A stretch of DNA of 64,000 nt from Bacteroides_D sp963546395 (GCA_963546395.1 CAUUMS010000003.1:62001-126000), one strand, 5' to 3'; positions 54,368-63,077 are shown, counted from the stretch's first letter. A program made the numbers and translations. The notes: generated by a model not told the origin, from the letters alone.

Positions 54368-55141
54368 ATGGGAGCTTTGAGTTGGCTGTTTCCCCGGCGT
54401 GGGGTTCGCTTGCAGGCTTACCAGCGAGGCATCATGCGACGCTACCTTCGGGAGGGTGAGGGCTGGCAGTCGCACTTGCGCCAGTCGCAGTCGGCCATTC
54501 TCCGGTTCGTGCATAGGTATCGCCCATCGGGGCTCAACGTGCTTGGCAGCGGGTGGCTGCTCGATTTCCCCATGGAGTACCTCCTGCGCATGGGGCTCAC
54601 GCTGCACCTCTACGATTTGGCGCATCCCCCGCAAGTGGTGGCCAGATATGCCGATGAGCCGCTGGTTCAGTTCCACACGCTCGATGTTACGGGCGGGTTG
54701 CTAGCCTTGCTGCGAGAGCTACCATCTAGCCGATCGGCCCTACAGACCCTGGGGGAGCAGATGCAGCAGCTGCGTGTGCCCACCGATGAGCTTTGCACTC
54801 AGCACCCCGTGGTGTCGCTCAACCTGCTGAGCCAGTTGCCCTACCCATTGCTGGAGATGTGGGACAGTGCTCCCCAGCTCCCCGGAATGATAGAGACCCT
54901 CCAGTCTGCCCACCTTGCGCTCCTGAGGGCTTTCCCTGCGGCCCTGCTTATCAGCGATGTTGAGGAGCTGCATTACCCCAAAGGCTCTGGGGCTGTGCAA
55001 TCGGTTGTCCCTACTGTGGTGGCCGATATACCCCCGCTCTGCGGTGAGAGGCGGTGGACTTGGCATTTCGATACTACGGGGAACTATTTGCCCGACATGC
55101 GGGTTGAATTGAATGTGGTGGCAGGCGTGTTGCAGCGATAA
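54368..55141 (+). CDS. Conserved-looking protein of unknown function, Rossmann-like
   Basis: A 257-residue soluble protein. GSGWLLDFPMEYLLRMGLTLHLYDLAHP (in parts) looks like the first strand and acidic motif of a SAM-dependent methyltransferase-type fold, but the usual glycine-rich loop is weak. Later segments are VSLNLLSQLPYPLLEMWD and LLISDVEELHYP. The first 35 residues are basic. It lies 104 bases downstream of lepA on the same strand. ATG 54368 is chosen; an in-frame start at 54320 is possible. No function can be given. Confidence 0.65.
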   Translation: MGALSWLFPRRGVRLQAYQRGIMRRYLREGEGWQSHLRQSQSAILRFVHRYRPSGLNVLGSGWLLDFPMEYLLRMGLTLHLYDLAHPPQVVARYADEPLVQFHTLDVTGGLLALLRELPSSRSALQTLGEQMQQLRVPTDELCTQHPVVSLNLLSQLPYPLLEMWDSAPQLPGMIETLQSAHLALLRAFPAALLISDVEELHYPKGSGAVQSVVPTVVADIPPLCGERRWTWHFDTTGNYLPDMRVELNVVAGVLQR

Positions 55142-55168
55142 CGCATGGCATCGCCTTCGGACTTTTCT

Positions 55169-55177
55169 TATCTTTGC
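55169..55177 (+). promoter_or_regulatory. Promoter element upstream of recX
   Basis: TATCTTTGC at 55169-55177. The implied recX leader is about 200-250 bases long. ORFs in that leader do not look real. Confidence 0.5.
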
Positions 55178-55435
55178 AGTATGGGCAGGGTGAATTGGAA
55201 GCTTGGGGCTCGGGGGGTGACAGGAATCGCCCGCATGAATCCCAGCAGAGTATGTCGCTTTTGGGAGGGATTGCCGTCATCGACGGGTTATGCTGCGACG
55301 ATGGTGGTGAGTGCTTACGTGGCCCTGCCAGTGCTAGAATCGGGTGTATTTATGGGCCATTGTTCCCGTTGGGCTATCTGAGTGGGAGTCGAGAGCAGGA
55401 AGAGGTCTCCCATCGACCCTTTTGTGCAAGACTGT

Positions 55436-55948
55436 ATGGATAGAAAAAGTCGTTACGCCAATAACACGTACGAGCAGTGGCTTGAACGGGCACAGCGTTT
55501 CTGCGCGAGCCGTGAGCGGTGTGCTAGCGAGGTGCTGCGCTACCTGGATGGATTTGACTGCCCCCCGGCACTCATGCAGCAGGTGGTGGCAGCCCTTACG
55601 AGTGATGGATTCATTGATGAGCTCCGATTTGCTCGAGCTTTTGCGCGCGATAAGGCTCGGCTCTCGGCGTGGGGTGAGATTAAGATTCGCCACGCGCTGG
55701 CAGCGCGCCGGGTGAGCCGTGAGGCCATCGATGAGGTGCTGCGTGACCTGCACGAGTCGGGTGAGCTGCCCGATCTGTATGCGGTACTGTCCCGCAAGGT
55801 GGCCAATATGTATGTCAATGAGGAGGACACGGTGCTCTGGGCCCGCCTTTTGCGTTTTGCCTACAGCAGGGGGTTCCACCCCGAGGAGGCGCAGCGCATT
55901 GTTCGGCAGGTGATGCGTGAGCATGCGAGTCCGTCAAGTGAGGAGTAG
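55436..55948 (+). CDS. recX: Regulatory protein RecX
   Basis: A 170-residue RecX with three-helix repeats: YEQWLERAQRFCASRERCASEVLRYL, then VVAALTSDGFIDELRFARAFARDK and IKIRHALAARRVSREAIDEVL. It inhibits RecA filaments. ATG 55436 is chosen; a GTG at 55382 would add 18 residues with no family match. No recA or pyrE gene is adjacent. Confidence 0.85.
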   Translation: MDRKSRYANNTYEQWLERAQRFCASRERCASEVLRYLDGFDCPPALMQQVVAALTSDGFIDELRFARAFARDKARLSAWGEIKIRHALAARRVSREAIDEVLRDLHESGELPDLYAVLSRKVANMYVNEEDTVLWARLLRFAYSRGFHPEEAQRIVRQVMREHASPSSEE

Positions 55949-55954
55949 ATTTGC
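55946..55954 (+). promoter_or_regulatory. Promoter element for rpe
   Basis: TAGATTTGC overlapping the recX stop codon, 43 bases before the rpe ATG. Confidence 0.5.
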
Positions 55955-55996
55955 ACCCTGTTCAAACGGGGTCGGTAGCAATTAAAATCTAGTTGT

Positions 55997-56662
55997 ATGC
56001 GGCAGGATGCACCATTGCGTCGTATAGCACCGTCGCTCCTTTCGGCAGACTTCGGGCACCTGGCTCATGAGGTGGCTATGCTGGAGGATAGCGCGGCTGA
56101 GTGGATCCATCTCGACGTGATGGATGGCGTTTTTGTCCCGAATATCTCGTTCGGGTTCCCCGTTATTCAGGCTGTACGGGCACTGACCCGTAAGGTGTTG
56201 GATGCGCATCTGATGATTGTCCATCCGGAGCGTTATTTGAGCCAATTTGCCGATGCGGGGGTGAATTGCCTGACGGTGCACTACGAGGTTTGTCCCCACT
56301 TGCATCGGGTGCTTCAGCAGATCCGTCAGCTTGGTATGCAGGCCGGGGTGGCCATCAATCCGCACACGCCACCCGAGCTGCTGCGGGATGTGCTGCTAGA
56401 TGCCGACCTGGTGCTACTGATGAGCGTGAACCCGGGGTTCGGGGGGCAGTCGTATATCCCGAGTTCCACGGAGCGTATACGGCGGCTCGCCACGCTGATT
56501 GCTGAGGCTGGTAGCAGTGCCCTCATAGAGGTGGATGGTGGCATCGGTGAGCAGAATGCTGCTGCTGTGTGGGCCGCGGGGGCTAATGTTCTCGTGGCGG
56601 GGAGTGCCGTCTTCGGTAGCCCTAATCCTGCGCAGGCCATCGAGGCCATGCTTAGGGCCTAG
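55997..56662 (+). CDS. rpe: Ribulose-phosphate 3-epimerase
   Basis: A 221-residue TIM-barrel enzyme of the pentose phosphate pathway. Motifs are IAPSLLSADFGHL, WIHLDVMDGVFVPNISFG (metal-binding His and Asp), MSVNPGFGGQSYIP and IEVDGGIG. It interconverts ribulose 5-phosphate and xylulose 5-phosphate. A radical SAM gene follows closely. Confidence 0.95.
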   Translation: MRQDAPLRRIAPSLLSADFGHLAHEVAMLEDSAAEWIHLDVMDGVFVPNISFGFPVIQAVRALTRKVLDAHLMIVHPERYLSQFADAGVNCLTVHYEVCPHLHRVLQQIRQLGMQAGVAINPHTPPELLRDVLLDADLVLLMSVNPGFGGQSYIPSSTERIRRLATLIAEAGSSALIEVDGGIGEQNAAAVWAAGANVLVAGSAVFGSPNPAQAIEAMLRA

Positions 56663-56692
56663 TTGCTATTACACCTTACACCACGCGCAGTA

Positions 56693-57466
56693 ATGCCCAC
56701 TTCCCTTTTTGAAGACATCATATTCGGCCCAGTGCGTAGCCGGCGGCTGGGCGTTTCGCTCGGTATCAACTTGTTGCCGCAGCACAACAAGTATTGCAAT
56801 TTCAACTGCATCTACTGCGAATGTGGCTGGACGAGTCGCAAGCAGCTACCCGACCTGCCCCCATTTCAGCTTGTGCACGAGCGGCTTGAGCAGCGACTGA
56901 GCACCATGCATCAGCAGGGTGAGCCGTTGGATGTCATCACCTTTGCGGGCAATGGCGAGCCTACGATGCACCCGCATTTTGCGGATGTGGTCGATAGTGC
57001 TATAACGCTGCGGGACAGATATTACCCAGAGGCGAAGGTGGTGGTGCTGTCTAACGCTAGCATGCTGACGCACCCGCGGGTTGCGGAGGCCTTGCGACGG
57101 GTGGATAAGCCAGTGCTGAAGCTCGACTCGGCTATCGATAGCACTTTTCAGCTCATCAATGGCCCTCTCATGCCGCTCACGGCGCAGCAGGTTATCGGGC
57201 ACCTGCTGGATTTTGGGCATGATTTTACCCTGCAAACTCTCTTCCTGCGGGGACAGTTCGATGGGCAACGCGTAGATAATACCACGGAGTTAGAAGTGGG
57301 GGCCTGGCTTGCCGCCGTGGAGAAGATACGCCCACGCGATGTGATGATTTATACGCTCGACCGTGATACGCCAGCCAGTGGCCTGGTGAAGGTGCCAATG
57401 GATGATCTCCAGTCCATTGCGCGACGAGTAGAGGCCCTAGGTATCCCTACGCAGGTGCGGGGGTAG
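56693..57466 (+). CDS. Radical SAM protein
   Basis: A 257-residue radical SAM enzyme with CNFNCIYC (residues about 35-42) as the CxxxCxxC cluster site, followed by GNGEPTMHPHF as the GGE-like motif. The N-terminus (FEDIIFGPVRSRRLGVSLGINLLP) matches a widespread family of unknown reaction. ATG 56693 is preferred over 56663 because the family begins MPTSLFEDIIFGPV. It is 30 bases from rpe, probably co-transcribed. Confidence 0.82.
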   Translation: MPTSLFEDIIFGPVRSRRLGVSLGINLLPQHNKYCNFNCIYCECGWTSRKQLPDLPPFQLVHERLEQRLSTMHQQGEPLDVITFAGNGEPTMHPHFADVVDSAITLRDRYYPEAKVVVLSNASMLTHPRVAEALRRVDKPVLKLDSAIDSTFQLINGPLMPLTAQQVIGHLLDFGHDFTLQTLFLRGQFDGQRVDNTTELEVGAWLAAVEKIRPRDVMIYTLDRDTPASGLVKVPMDDLQSIARRVEALGIPTQVRG

Positions 57467-57666
57467 GGGGCTTGCTGCGCTTAGCAGCCAATATTGCCAG
57501 GGGTGGGCTGATTTGCGGCTTAGCGCAGTGCGTGTGCAAAGAGTAGAGCTGACGCACCACGTCCTCGGGCGAATGCGGTGCGGCGCACTCGTAAAGTGCT
57601 TGTGGCACTCGGCAGTGAAGACCGGTCTACAATCTGTGACGACCGCTACGGTTGCGGTGGGGGCTG

Positions 57667-58440
57667 CTAGAGCAACTTGAGGTGAGTGGCTACTGCAATG
57701 GCCTCGGAGATGCTGCTAACGTTAAGTTTTGTAAAAATATTCTTGCGGTAGTATTTTACGGCATCCTTGGATTTATTGATTTTCAAGGCGATTTCGTTGA
57801 TCGACAACCCCTGGTGGGCCATGCGAATCATGGCCAATTCATTCTCGGTCAGAAGAACGTGATCTACAGGCTTCCAGCTTTTGCTCTTCCGTGAGAAGTA
57901 CCACATTTGTTGGCGATTGCAGGAGCAGATGCGGGCGGTGCGAGCTTTCCGCGATGGGGCCAATGACACCAGGCAAAGGGCTAGCCAGATGTTGCCATCC
58001 GCATCCAATTTCAGGGGGGTAATCTGGTGGTTGAGCAGGATGTTTACCTTGGGATTATCATCGAAAATGTGGAGGTTGTAGGATAGGGTGTATTTACAGC
58101 GATCGGAGATATCAAGGCGCGTGAAGAAGTCGAGGCCTGCCTTGTTGATCTGCATGAGGAAGTCGAGATCTTCTGCTAGCACATGCTTGTGATAGAAGTT
58201 GAACCCCTCCTGCAGCATCGTTTCCACGCTCTCCCCGCATAGAAAAAGCGGATTGCCGGATACGTGGAGGAAGTTTAGCCGGAAGAAGTCGATGATGTAA
58301 ATGGACTGGTAGGTGACGCGTTCAAACGCTGATGCACACTCGATGTGATGTCGTACCTCAGAGTATGCTTCTTCGGCAACCTGTGGACAAATTCCCGGCG
58401 GCAGTAGCGACCGGACGATGTCAGTGAGTCGTAGATCCAT
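57667..58440 (-). CDS. LuxR-type regulator with PAS-like N-terminal domain
   Basis: A 257-residue protein. Residues 60-180 look like a PAS sensor (YQSIYIIDFFRLNFLHVSG, then FFTRLDISDRCKYTLSYNLHIF). Residues 195-252 form a LuxR helix-turn-helix: LTENELAMIRMAHQGLSINEIALKI and KSKDAVKYYRKNIFTKLNV. It is divergent from the precursor peptide gene and has its own TAAATTTGC promoter. It is a good candidate regulator of the RiPP locus, but similar regulators are common in Bacteroidales, so the link is by position only. Confidence 0.85.
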   Translation of the reverse strand: MDLRLTDIVRSLLPPGICPQVAEEAYSEVRHHIECASAFERVTYQSIYIIDFFRLNFLHVSGNPLFLCGESVETMLQEGFNFYHKHVLAEDLDFLMQINKAGLDFFTRLDISDRCKYTLSYNLHIFDDNPKVNILLNHQITPLKLDADGNIWLALCLVSLAPSRKARTARICSCNRQQMWYFSRKSKSWKPVDHVLLTENELAMIRMAHQGLSINEIALKINKSKDAVKYYRKNIFTKLNVSSISEAIAVATHLKLL

Positions 58441-58458
58441 GGCGTTATTGCTATAGTG

Positions 58459-58467
58459 GCAAATTTA
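58459..58467 (-). promoter_or_regulatory. Promoter element for the LuxR-type regulator
   Basis: TAAATTTGC on the minus strand, 19 bases upstream of ATG 58440. Confidence 0.55.
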
Positions 58468-58745
58468 ATGGATCCGTCGGAGTTTAAGCGTTGCCAGCGC
58501 ATGGGATTTGCGTTGCTCGAGGAGGCATGTATGTTATGATTGCCTCGTTTGAATGCAAAGTCATGAATTTGCACTAGCCTCCTAGTCGTGTAAACGCTAA
58601 GATACCGGGCCTTAAGTGGATTCGCTACGAATTGCAAGATCGTTGCCACCTAGTAATAAAATAGGACTTCATTTGATCCCTCTTAGGTGTAGATTGGGGT
58701 GATTGTGATTCTCCTTGCGCGAGAGGCCTTGCGCCCTGTGCTGTG

Positions 58746-58955
58746 ATGCGGAGATGGAGAGTTTCATACTTTCTTGGTAAGCATTTTGAGAGGCAAAGGG
58801 CCGTGATTACCCGATGGGGTAAAAGTGGCATTATTACCCTTTTGTGTATTGTGAGCGTTGAGGTGTGTTCCGAAATTTGCAATCGTAAAGGAGATGACGA
58901 CGGTGCCAATGGGGCGCAAAAGTGGATTTCCTATTACAAAATGGCAGGTTGCTGA
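58746..58955 (+). CDS. Doubtful small Cys-containing ORF
   Basis: A 69-residue ORF with a basic N-terminus, a hydrophobic stretch (GIITLLCIVSVEVC) and four Cys residues toward the C-terminus, ending KMAGC. It has no GG leader and no clear ribosome site. It lies between the regulator and the precursor peptide, so it may be a second small peptide of the locus, or chance. An antisense ORF overlaps it. Confidence 0.2.
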   Translation: MRRWRVSYFLGKHFERQRAVITRWGKSGIITLLCIVSVEVCSEICNRKGDDDGANGAQKWISYYKMAGC

Positions 58956-59006
58956 CGAGTGATTTGCTAGGCGTGGGGTGTGGGAGCACGTGATTCTGCA
59001 CTTTCG

Positions 59007-59047
59007 CTTTCAGAGGGGAGGCTTACTTCGAAGGTTCCTTCTGAAAG
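59007..59047 (+). promoter_or_regulatory. Hairpin in the presumed precursor leader
   Basis: CTTTCAGAGGGGA (59007-59019) pairs with TTCCTTCTGAAAG (59035-59047), 13 pairs with two G-U, around a 15-base loop that itself contains CTTCGAAG. A second hairpin, CAGCGA-ATGGG-TCGCTG, is at 59081-59097. Both precede the precursor start and could control its expression. Confidence 0.4.
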
Positions 59048-59128
59048 ATGAGGTCGGTAAATCCTCAACGCCAAAAGCCGCAGCGAATGGGTCGCTGTGA
59101 GGTGTTTCAATCGTAATTACTACGAGTA

Positions 59129-59332
59129 ATGATAGAGAAATTGAATTTTGATGAGCTTCAGCCGTCAGCGTTTGAAGCTATCGTGGGTGGGGCTGATAAT
59201 GATGCCCAGGTGCAAGGATTTTTCGGTCTGATTATCTGCTGTAATGACAAAAAGAAGAAGCCGAAGCCGCCAGATCAAGTGGTGAAGCCAGATGCTGTCA
59301 GTGGAAATGGAGGAGATGGTGGTATCCAGTAA
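59129..59332 (+). CDS. Putative RiPP precursor peptide with double-glycine leader
   Basis: A 67-residue peptide. The leader MIEKLNFDELQPSAFEAIVG plus G21 has the GG end seen in Bacteroidales natural-product precursors (compare the GG-Bacteroidales precursor family), where a peptidase cuts after GG. The core of 46 residues has the hydrophobic FFGLII, then Cys37-Cys38, a KKKKPKPP run and a Gly-rich tail (GNGGDGG). Its radical SAM maturase gene lies 101 bases downstream past a terminator-like hairpin. No export peptidase (C39/ABC) is in the window. Modification type and activity are unknown; a small non-modified secreted peptide is the alternative. Confidence 0.7.
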   Translation: MIEKLNFDELQPSAFEAIVGGADNDAQVQGFFGLIICCNDKKKKPKPPDQVVKPDAVSGNGGDGGIQ

Positions 59333-59367
59333 CTTTTAGGATACAAATCATGTCCTAGACAATGAGA

Positions 59368-59407
59368 GGGGGGAAGCTGGACTTCTCCAGTTTCCCCCCA
59401 TTTTCTT
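59368..59407 (+). terminator. Terminator/attenuator between precursor and maturase
   Basis: GGGGGGAAGCTGGA (59368-59381) pairs with TCCAGTTTCCCCCC (59386-59399), 14 pairs with one G-U and a CTTC loop, followed by ATTTTCTTT. It would stop most transcripts after the precursor, giving much precursor and little maturase by read-through. Confidence 0.85.
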
Positions 59408-59420
59408 TCATTTCAGTCTG

Positions 59421-59428
59421 AAGGAGGT
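59421..59428 (+). promoter_or_regulatory. Strong Shine-Dalgarno before the maturase
   Basis: AAGGAGGT, 5 bases before ATG 59434. Such a full match to the anti-SD is unusual for this phylum. Confidence 0.65.
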
Positions 59429-59433
59429 AGCCA

Positions 59434-60783
59434 ATGGAGGTGATAAGGTATCAGCTGGCCCCGTATTGGGTTTTGCGGCATGACGAGCACCGGCACGATT
59501 GCTATACCCTTTTCGATATCAGAGCTGCTAAGATATACACCATTAACCGCTCCATTTTTCGCCTTCTCTCATTCATTGAGGCGAGTGGTAAGCGGCTCGA
59601 CGAGGTGGTGGACTTCTTTGGGCAGGCAAACGAGATTGATTACAGCATGGTCTTTAGCAATCTCAACAAGCAGTGGGATGGTCTGGTGCTCAATACGAAT
59701 GCAGAGGTGAGGGTTGCAGAGCATCCAAGACTCCAGTTCACTCCTCGGGTGCCGGTGTGCTCCTCGCCTCGGACCGCGGAGATTCAGCTTACCACGCGGT
59801 GCAATCTGGAGTGCTTGCACTGCCTCCACTCCTGTGGGCGCGATAGGCATGACGCGCTGATCTCGGGCCAGAAGTGGGTTAGAATTCTGCGTGAGCTAGA
59901 GGCTAATCGGATGCGAATTGTCACCCTTACCGGGGGTGAGCTCTTTACGCACCCCGACATCGATACGATAATCGAGGCCTTGGGTAAGATGCGGATGCAA
60001 TTCGTCATCCTCACCAATGCGATGCTCATTACCCCCGAGCGGGCCAGGATGCTAGCGCATCCTAATATTCTACTCTCCATCTCCCTGGATGGTAGCACGG
60101 AGGAGTCACATGACTTTCTGCGTGGCGCAGGGGCTTATCGGGTGCTTATGCGCAAGATGGAGCTGCTTGCTAGTTTGGGGGTGGAATGGGTGCTCTCCGT
60201 GACGCTGCATGCCCAGAATACCGGGCAGATAGAGGGTCTTGTGGAGTATGCGCTTGCGAGTAACGTGAAAGCACTGAACTTTACCATCTTGGACGACATA
60301 GGAAGGGCGCAGGACAATCGTATTTTGCATTTGACGAGGGCGCAGCGTCGGGACTGTAAGCAGCGGATACAACGCTTGCAAAAGCAGTATGCGCAGATAC
60401 TTCCTATTGTTTTGCTTGATCCTGAGGAGGGTTTTGAATCCTCTGATTCTGGCTCGCCGCATGCGGCTGATGATGAGCCAGTGACGTGTACTGGTGCGAT
60501 ATCGCACATAGCCATTGCCACGGATGGGAGTGTGTACCCATGCGTGTATGCTTTTGGAGTAGACTCTCTTTTTGCTGGGCGTATGACGGAGCGTACGCTC
60601 GGCGAAATCTGGAATACCGATAAGTGGTCGCTGCTGAGAGGGGGCATTACGATGCAGGATCTGCATCAGTGCAAATCGTGCACCCTACGGAGTAGTTGTC
60701 AGACAAAAAGCTGTAGGGTACGTGCGCTGAAGTATAAGGGCGACCTCTACGCAGCGCCGAAGTGTGTGGTCTTTCCCCATTAA
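59434..60783 (+). CDS. Radical SAM/SPASM peptide maturase with PqqD-like N-terminus
   Basis: A 449-residue enzyme. Residues 1-95 look like a PqqD-type RiPP recognition element (YWVLRHDEHRHDCYTLFDIR, IYTINRSIFRLLSFIE). The radical SAM core has CNLECLHC (C123, C127, C130) and TLTGGELFTHPDI. The C-terminal SPASM region shows seven Cys: VTCTG, GSVYPC, CKSCTLRSSC, KSC and PKC, for two extra 4Fe-4S clusters. Enzymes of this build join Cys, Ser, Thr or C-alpha atoms in precursor peptides. The precursor gene is upstream; two barrel genes follow, the first 11 bases away. A related family is the radical SAM maturases of GG-Bacteroidales precursors; exact chemistry cannot be read from sequence. Confidence 0.85.
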   Translation: MEVIRYQLAPYWVLRHDEHRHDCYTLFDIRAAKIYTINRSIFRLLSFIEASGKRLDEVVDFFGQANEIDYSMVFSNLNKQWDGLVLNTNAEVRVAEHPRLQFTPRVPVCSSPRTAEIQLTTRCNLECLHCLHSCGRDRHDALISGQKWVRILRELEANRMRIVTLTGGELFTHPDIDTIIEALGKMRMQFVILTNAMLITPERARMLAHPNILLSISLDGSTEESHDFLRGAGAYRVLMRKMELLASLGVEWVLSVTLHAQNTGQIEGLVEYALASNVKALNFTILDDIGRAQDNRILHLTRAQRRDCKQRIQRLQKQYAQILPIVLLDPEEGFESSDSGSPHAADDEPVTCTGAISHIAIATDGSVYPCVYAFGVDSLFAGRMTERTLGEIWNTDKWSLLRGGITMQDLHQCKSCTLRSSCQTKSCRVRALKYKGDLYAAPKCVVFPH

Positions 60784-60794
60784 AAGTTTAGACG

Positions 60795-63077
60795 ATGAGA
60801 CATTTTTTACTTCTCTTGACCATAGTCCTCTGCACGTCTCCCGCCTGGGGACAGCAAGGTATCAATGCGTTGGTGTTGGATCTCGATGGCAAGCCGCTTG
60901 AGTATTGCAATGTGGTGGGATACACCAAGGACAGCGTCTTTATGCGGGGTACCATAACCGACAGCCTGGGGCGTTTCAACATTTCCAATGTCGACAGCCT
61001 CTTTTACCTGCGTTTTAGCAGCTTGGGCTATGCCACGCAGGATGTGCCTGTGCTGAATTTTCCCGCCCAGGTACGTATGGCCCCAGAGAATATCGCTGTG
61101 GATGGTGTTGTGGTGGAGGGGCGTAGGCCTCGTCTGACGATGGAGCGAGGGAAGCTCAAAATGAATGTTAGGGGAACCATCCTATCGGAGCGTCCCCATG
61201 TTGGCAAAGTGCTATCGCAGATACCAGGCCTTACGGCAGAGAGTAACGGTGAGGCCTCGCTGATTGGTGGGGGAACTCTCGTTACGTTTATCGATGGCCG
61301 AAAGGTGCTAAGCTCTGACGAATTGCAAGCCTTGGATCCCAAGGACATTGAATCGATAACTCTGGATCGTGCGCCGGGTACACGTTATGGCAGTGGGGTT
61401 CGGGCTGTGCTCAATATTCGGACTGTACACCGATTCGATCAGATATCCGTTCTCGCAAGGAGTTGGGCCGATTTCAATCATCTGGTCTCTTATGGGGGGA
61501 GTGCGCAGGTGGGGTACTACACCAAAAACACCAAGTTCCTCTTTTACATCTGGCATCGCAACGATAGGGAGTTAAAAACTGAGCTGATGGATGCCAAGAG
61601 TGCGCCATTCAAGCAGCTCCTCGTGCGGAGAATTGACACGACGCACTACCTAAAGAATTATGCCCGTGTGCAGATGGATGTTCTCCCGAATGAGAAGCTT
61701 AGTACAGGGGTGCGGTATAATTTCTCGTGGAACAGAGAGACAACATCCGATCTTACCCGGACGCTGTTCAACCCAGGGCATGCCGCTTGGGAAAGGGTTG
61801 ACGCAACCGGAGATGTGAGGGGTAATTCGCCGTCGCACCATGTCAGCGGCTACGTGACCTACAAGCCTACCAAGGACTGGGAAATTGAGCTTAATGCCGA
61901 TGTGTTTGCCAGAGATATGCGCAGGCGACAGCTTACCCATGAGCGCAGTGCAGCCGTTCATCGGGATATCAACTGGAAGACAGATGCGCACTACCTACTC
62001 TGGCAGCTTTCGCCACGTGTGAGCTACAGCTTCACCAAGGAGCAAGCGCTCGAGGCGGGGGCCGATATCAACCATATCACGGGCGATAGGCAGCAGTATA
62101 AGGAGAACCGGATGAGCGTTGATGGGCGTAATGGGGAGGCTCTCTATGCTGCGTACACCAATTACACCTATGCGCTGTCCGAGAAATGGAATCTCTCAGC
62201 AGGGCTTCGTTATGAGCATGCCGCTAGCCGGCTCAGCGATGCGCGGGTGCCTGCGAACGATGTTAGTAGAACGTATGACAACCTTTTCTTCTCTGGGAAG
62301 GTCTCTGGCCAGATAGGGAATGCCATGCACGTATTCGACGTGAGCTCCGGCACCCAGCGCCCAGCGTTGGAGGATCTGAGTAATAACAGCTACTACTCTA
62401 GTCGATTCATATTGCAGGAGTCCAACCCCAAGCTAATACCGGCGAAGATCTATCGGGCCAACTATGCGTTCAATTATGGCCCCATATTCGCCGGGCTAAG
62501 CTACCGCTACACTCGTGACCACATCGACCATCTCATACACCAGAATTCCAATGATCCTGATGGGTATGTATTCGCCAAGGCCAACTTTAAGCACCATCAT
62601 TCAGGCCAGGCCATGCTGGGAATGCAGATGTCGTTGGCGAAATGGTACACTATCGATATCTCGGGGCTAGCGCAGCTCGAGCGGATTGATGGAAAGCAGT
62701 ATGGGCTCGCCCTCAAGGCTCGTCCGCTCTACTACGGCAAGATATCACAGACATTCTCGTTCTCGTGGGTTAACTTCGAAATCGAGTATGCCTATCAGAG
62801 CCCCCTCACTGCGGGAACATTCGAAGCGCGTGAGCAGCATACGCTTGAGGCATCTGTTTGGCGATCCTTTTTCAAGGACAGGCTGTATGTATACATCGAG
62901 GCATCCAATATACTTGCTGCCAGGGATGTTGCGTACACTCGTGTTGGAGGGCTCTCCCTACTGCATGACGATTACCGGGATACACGAAAGATCAAGTTGT
63001 TCATTCGTTACCGGTTTAACAAAGCGACGAGCAAGAACCGAACGAGTGCTGCTTCGGAGTCTATAGATCGCCTATAG
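60795..63077 (+). CDS. TonB-receptor-like outer-membrane barrel (OMP_b-brl_3 type), copy 1
   Basis: A 760-residue protein. After the signal peptide (LLLTIVLCTSPAWGQQ) come a carboxypeptidase-regulatory-like beta domain (residues 23-100: GKPLEYCNVVGYTKDSVFMRG), a degenerate plug (VLSQIPGLT, FIDGRKVLSSDELQALDP, IESITLDRAPGTRYGSG) and about 540 residues of barrel strands ending near FIRYRF, with a charged tail. It starts 11 bases after the maturase, so it is in the same unit. It may export, import or give immunity to the peptide. The next gene is a second copy. Confidence 0.8.
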   Translation: MRHFLLLLTIVLCTSPAWGQQGINALVLDLDGKPLEYCNVVGYTKDSVFMRGTITDSLGRFNISNVDSLFYLRFSSLGYATQDVPVLNFPAQVRMAPENIAVDGVVVEGRRPRLTMERGKLKMNVRGTILSERPHVGKVLSQIPGLTAESNGEASLIGGGTLVTFIDGRKVLSSDELQALDPKDIESITLDRAPGTRYGSGVRAVLNIRTVHRFDQISVLARSWADFNHLVSYGGSAQVGYYTKNTKFLFYIWHRNDRELKTELMDAKSAPFKQLLVRRIDTTHYLKNYARVQMDVLPNEKLSTGVRYNFSWNRETTSDLTRTLFNPGHAAWERVDATGDVRGNSPSHHVSGYVTYKPTKDWEIELNADVFARDMRRRQLTHERSAAVHRDINWKTDAHYLLWQLSPRVSYSFTKEQALEAGADINHITGDRQQYKENRMSVDGRNGEALYAAYTNYTYALSEKWNLSAGLRYEHAASRLSDARVPANDVSRTYDNLFFSGKVSGQIGNAMHVFDVSSGTQRPALEDLSNNSYYSSRFILQESNPKLIPAKIYRANYAFNYGPIFAGLSYRYTRDHIDHLIHQNSNDPDGYVFAKANFKHHHSGQAMLGMQMSLAKWYTIDISGLAQLERIDGKQYGLALKARPLYYGKISQTFSFSWVNFEIEYAYQSPLTAGTFEAREQHTLEASVWRSFFKDRLYVYIEASNILAARDVAYTRVGGLSLLHDDYRDTRKIKLFIRYRFNKATSKNRTSAASESIDRL

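Larger units (their letters stand above)
58441..59128. other. AT-rich region between regulator and precursor peptide
   Basis: A 688-base stretch, richer in A+T than most of the window. It holds the regulator promoter (58459-58467), a doubtful Cys-rich ORF (58746-58955), a GAAATTTGC element at 58872-58880 that could serve the precursor, and two hairpins in the presumed leader (59007-59047 and 59081-59097). Confidence 0.6.

Noticed and set aside
55145..55443. Small ORFs in the recX leader
   Set aside because: Two overlapping frames, no ribosome site and no family pattern; more likely untranslated leader.
58275..58909. Minus-strand ORFs upstream of the regulator
   Set aside because: One overlaps the regulator start and promoter; neither has a leader or domain pattern.
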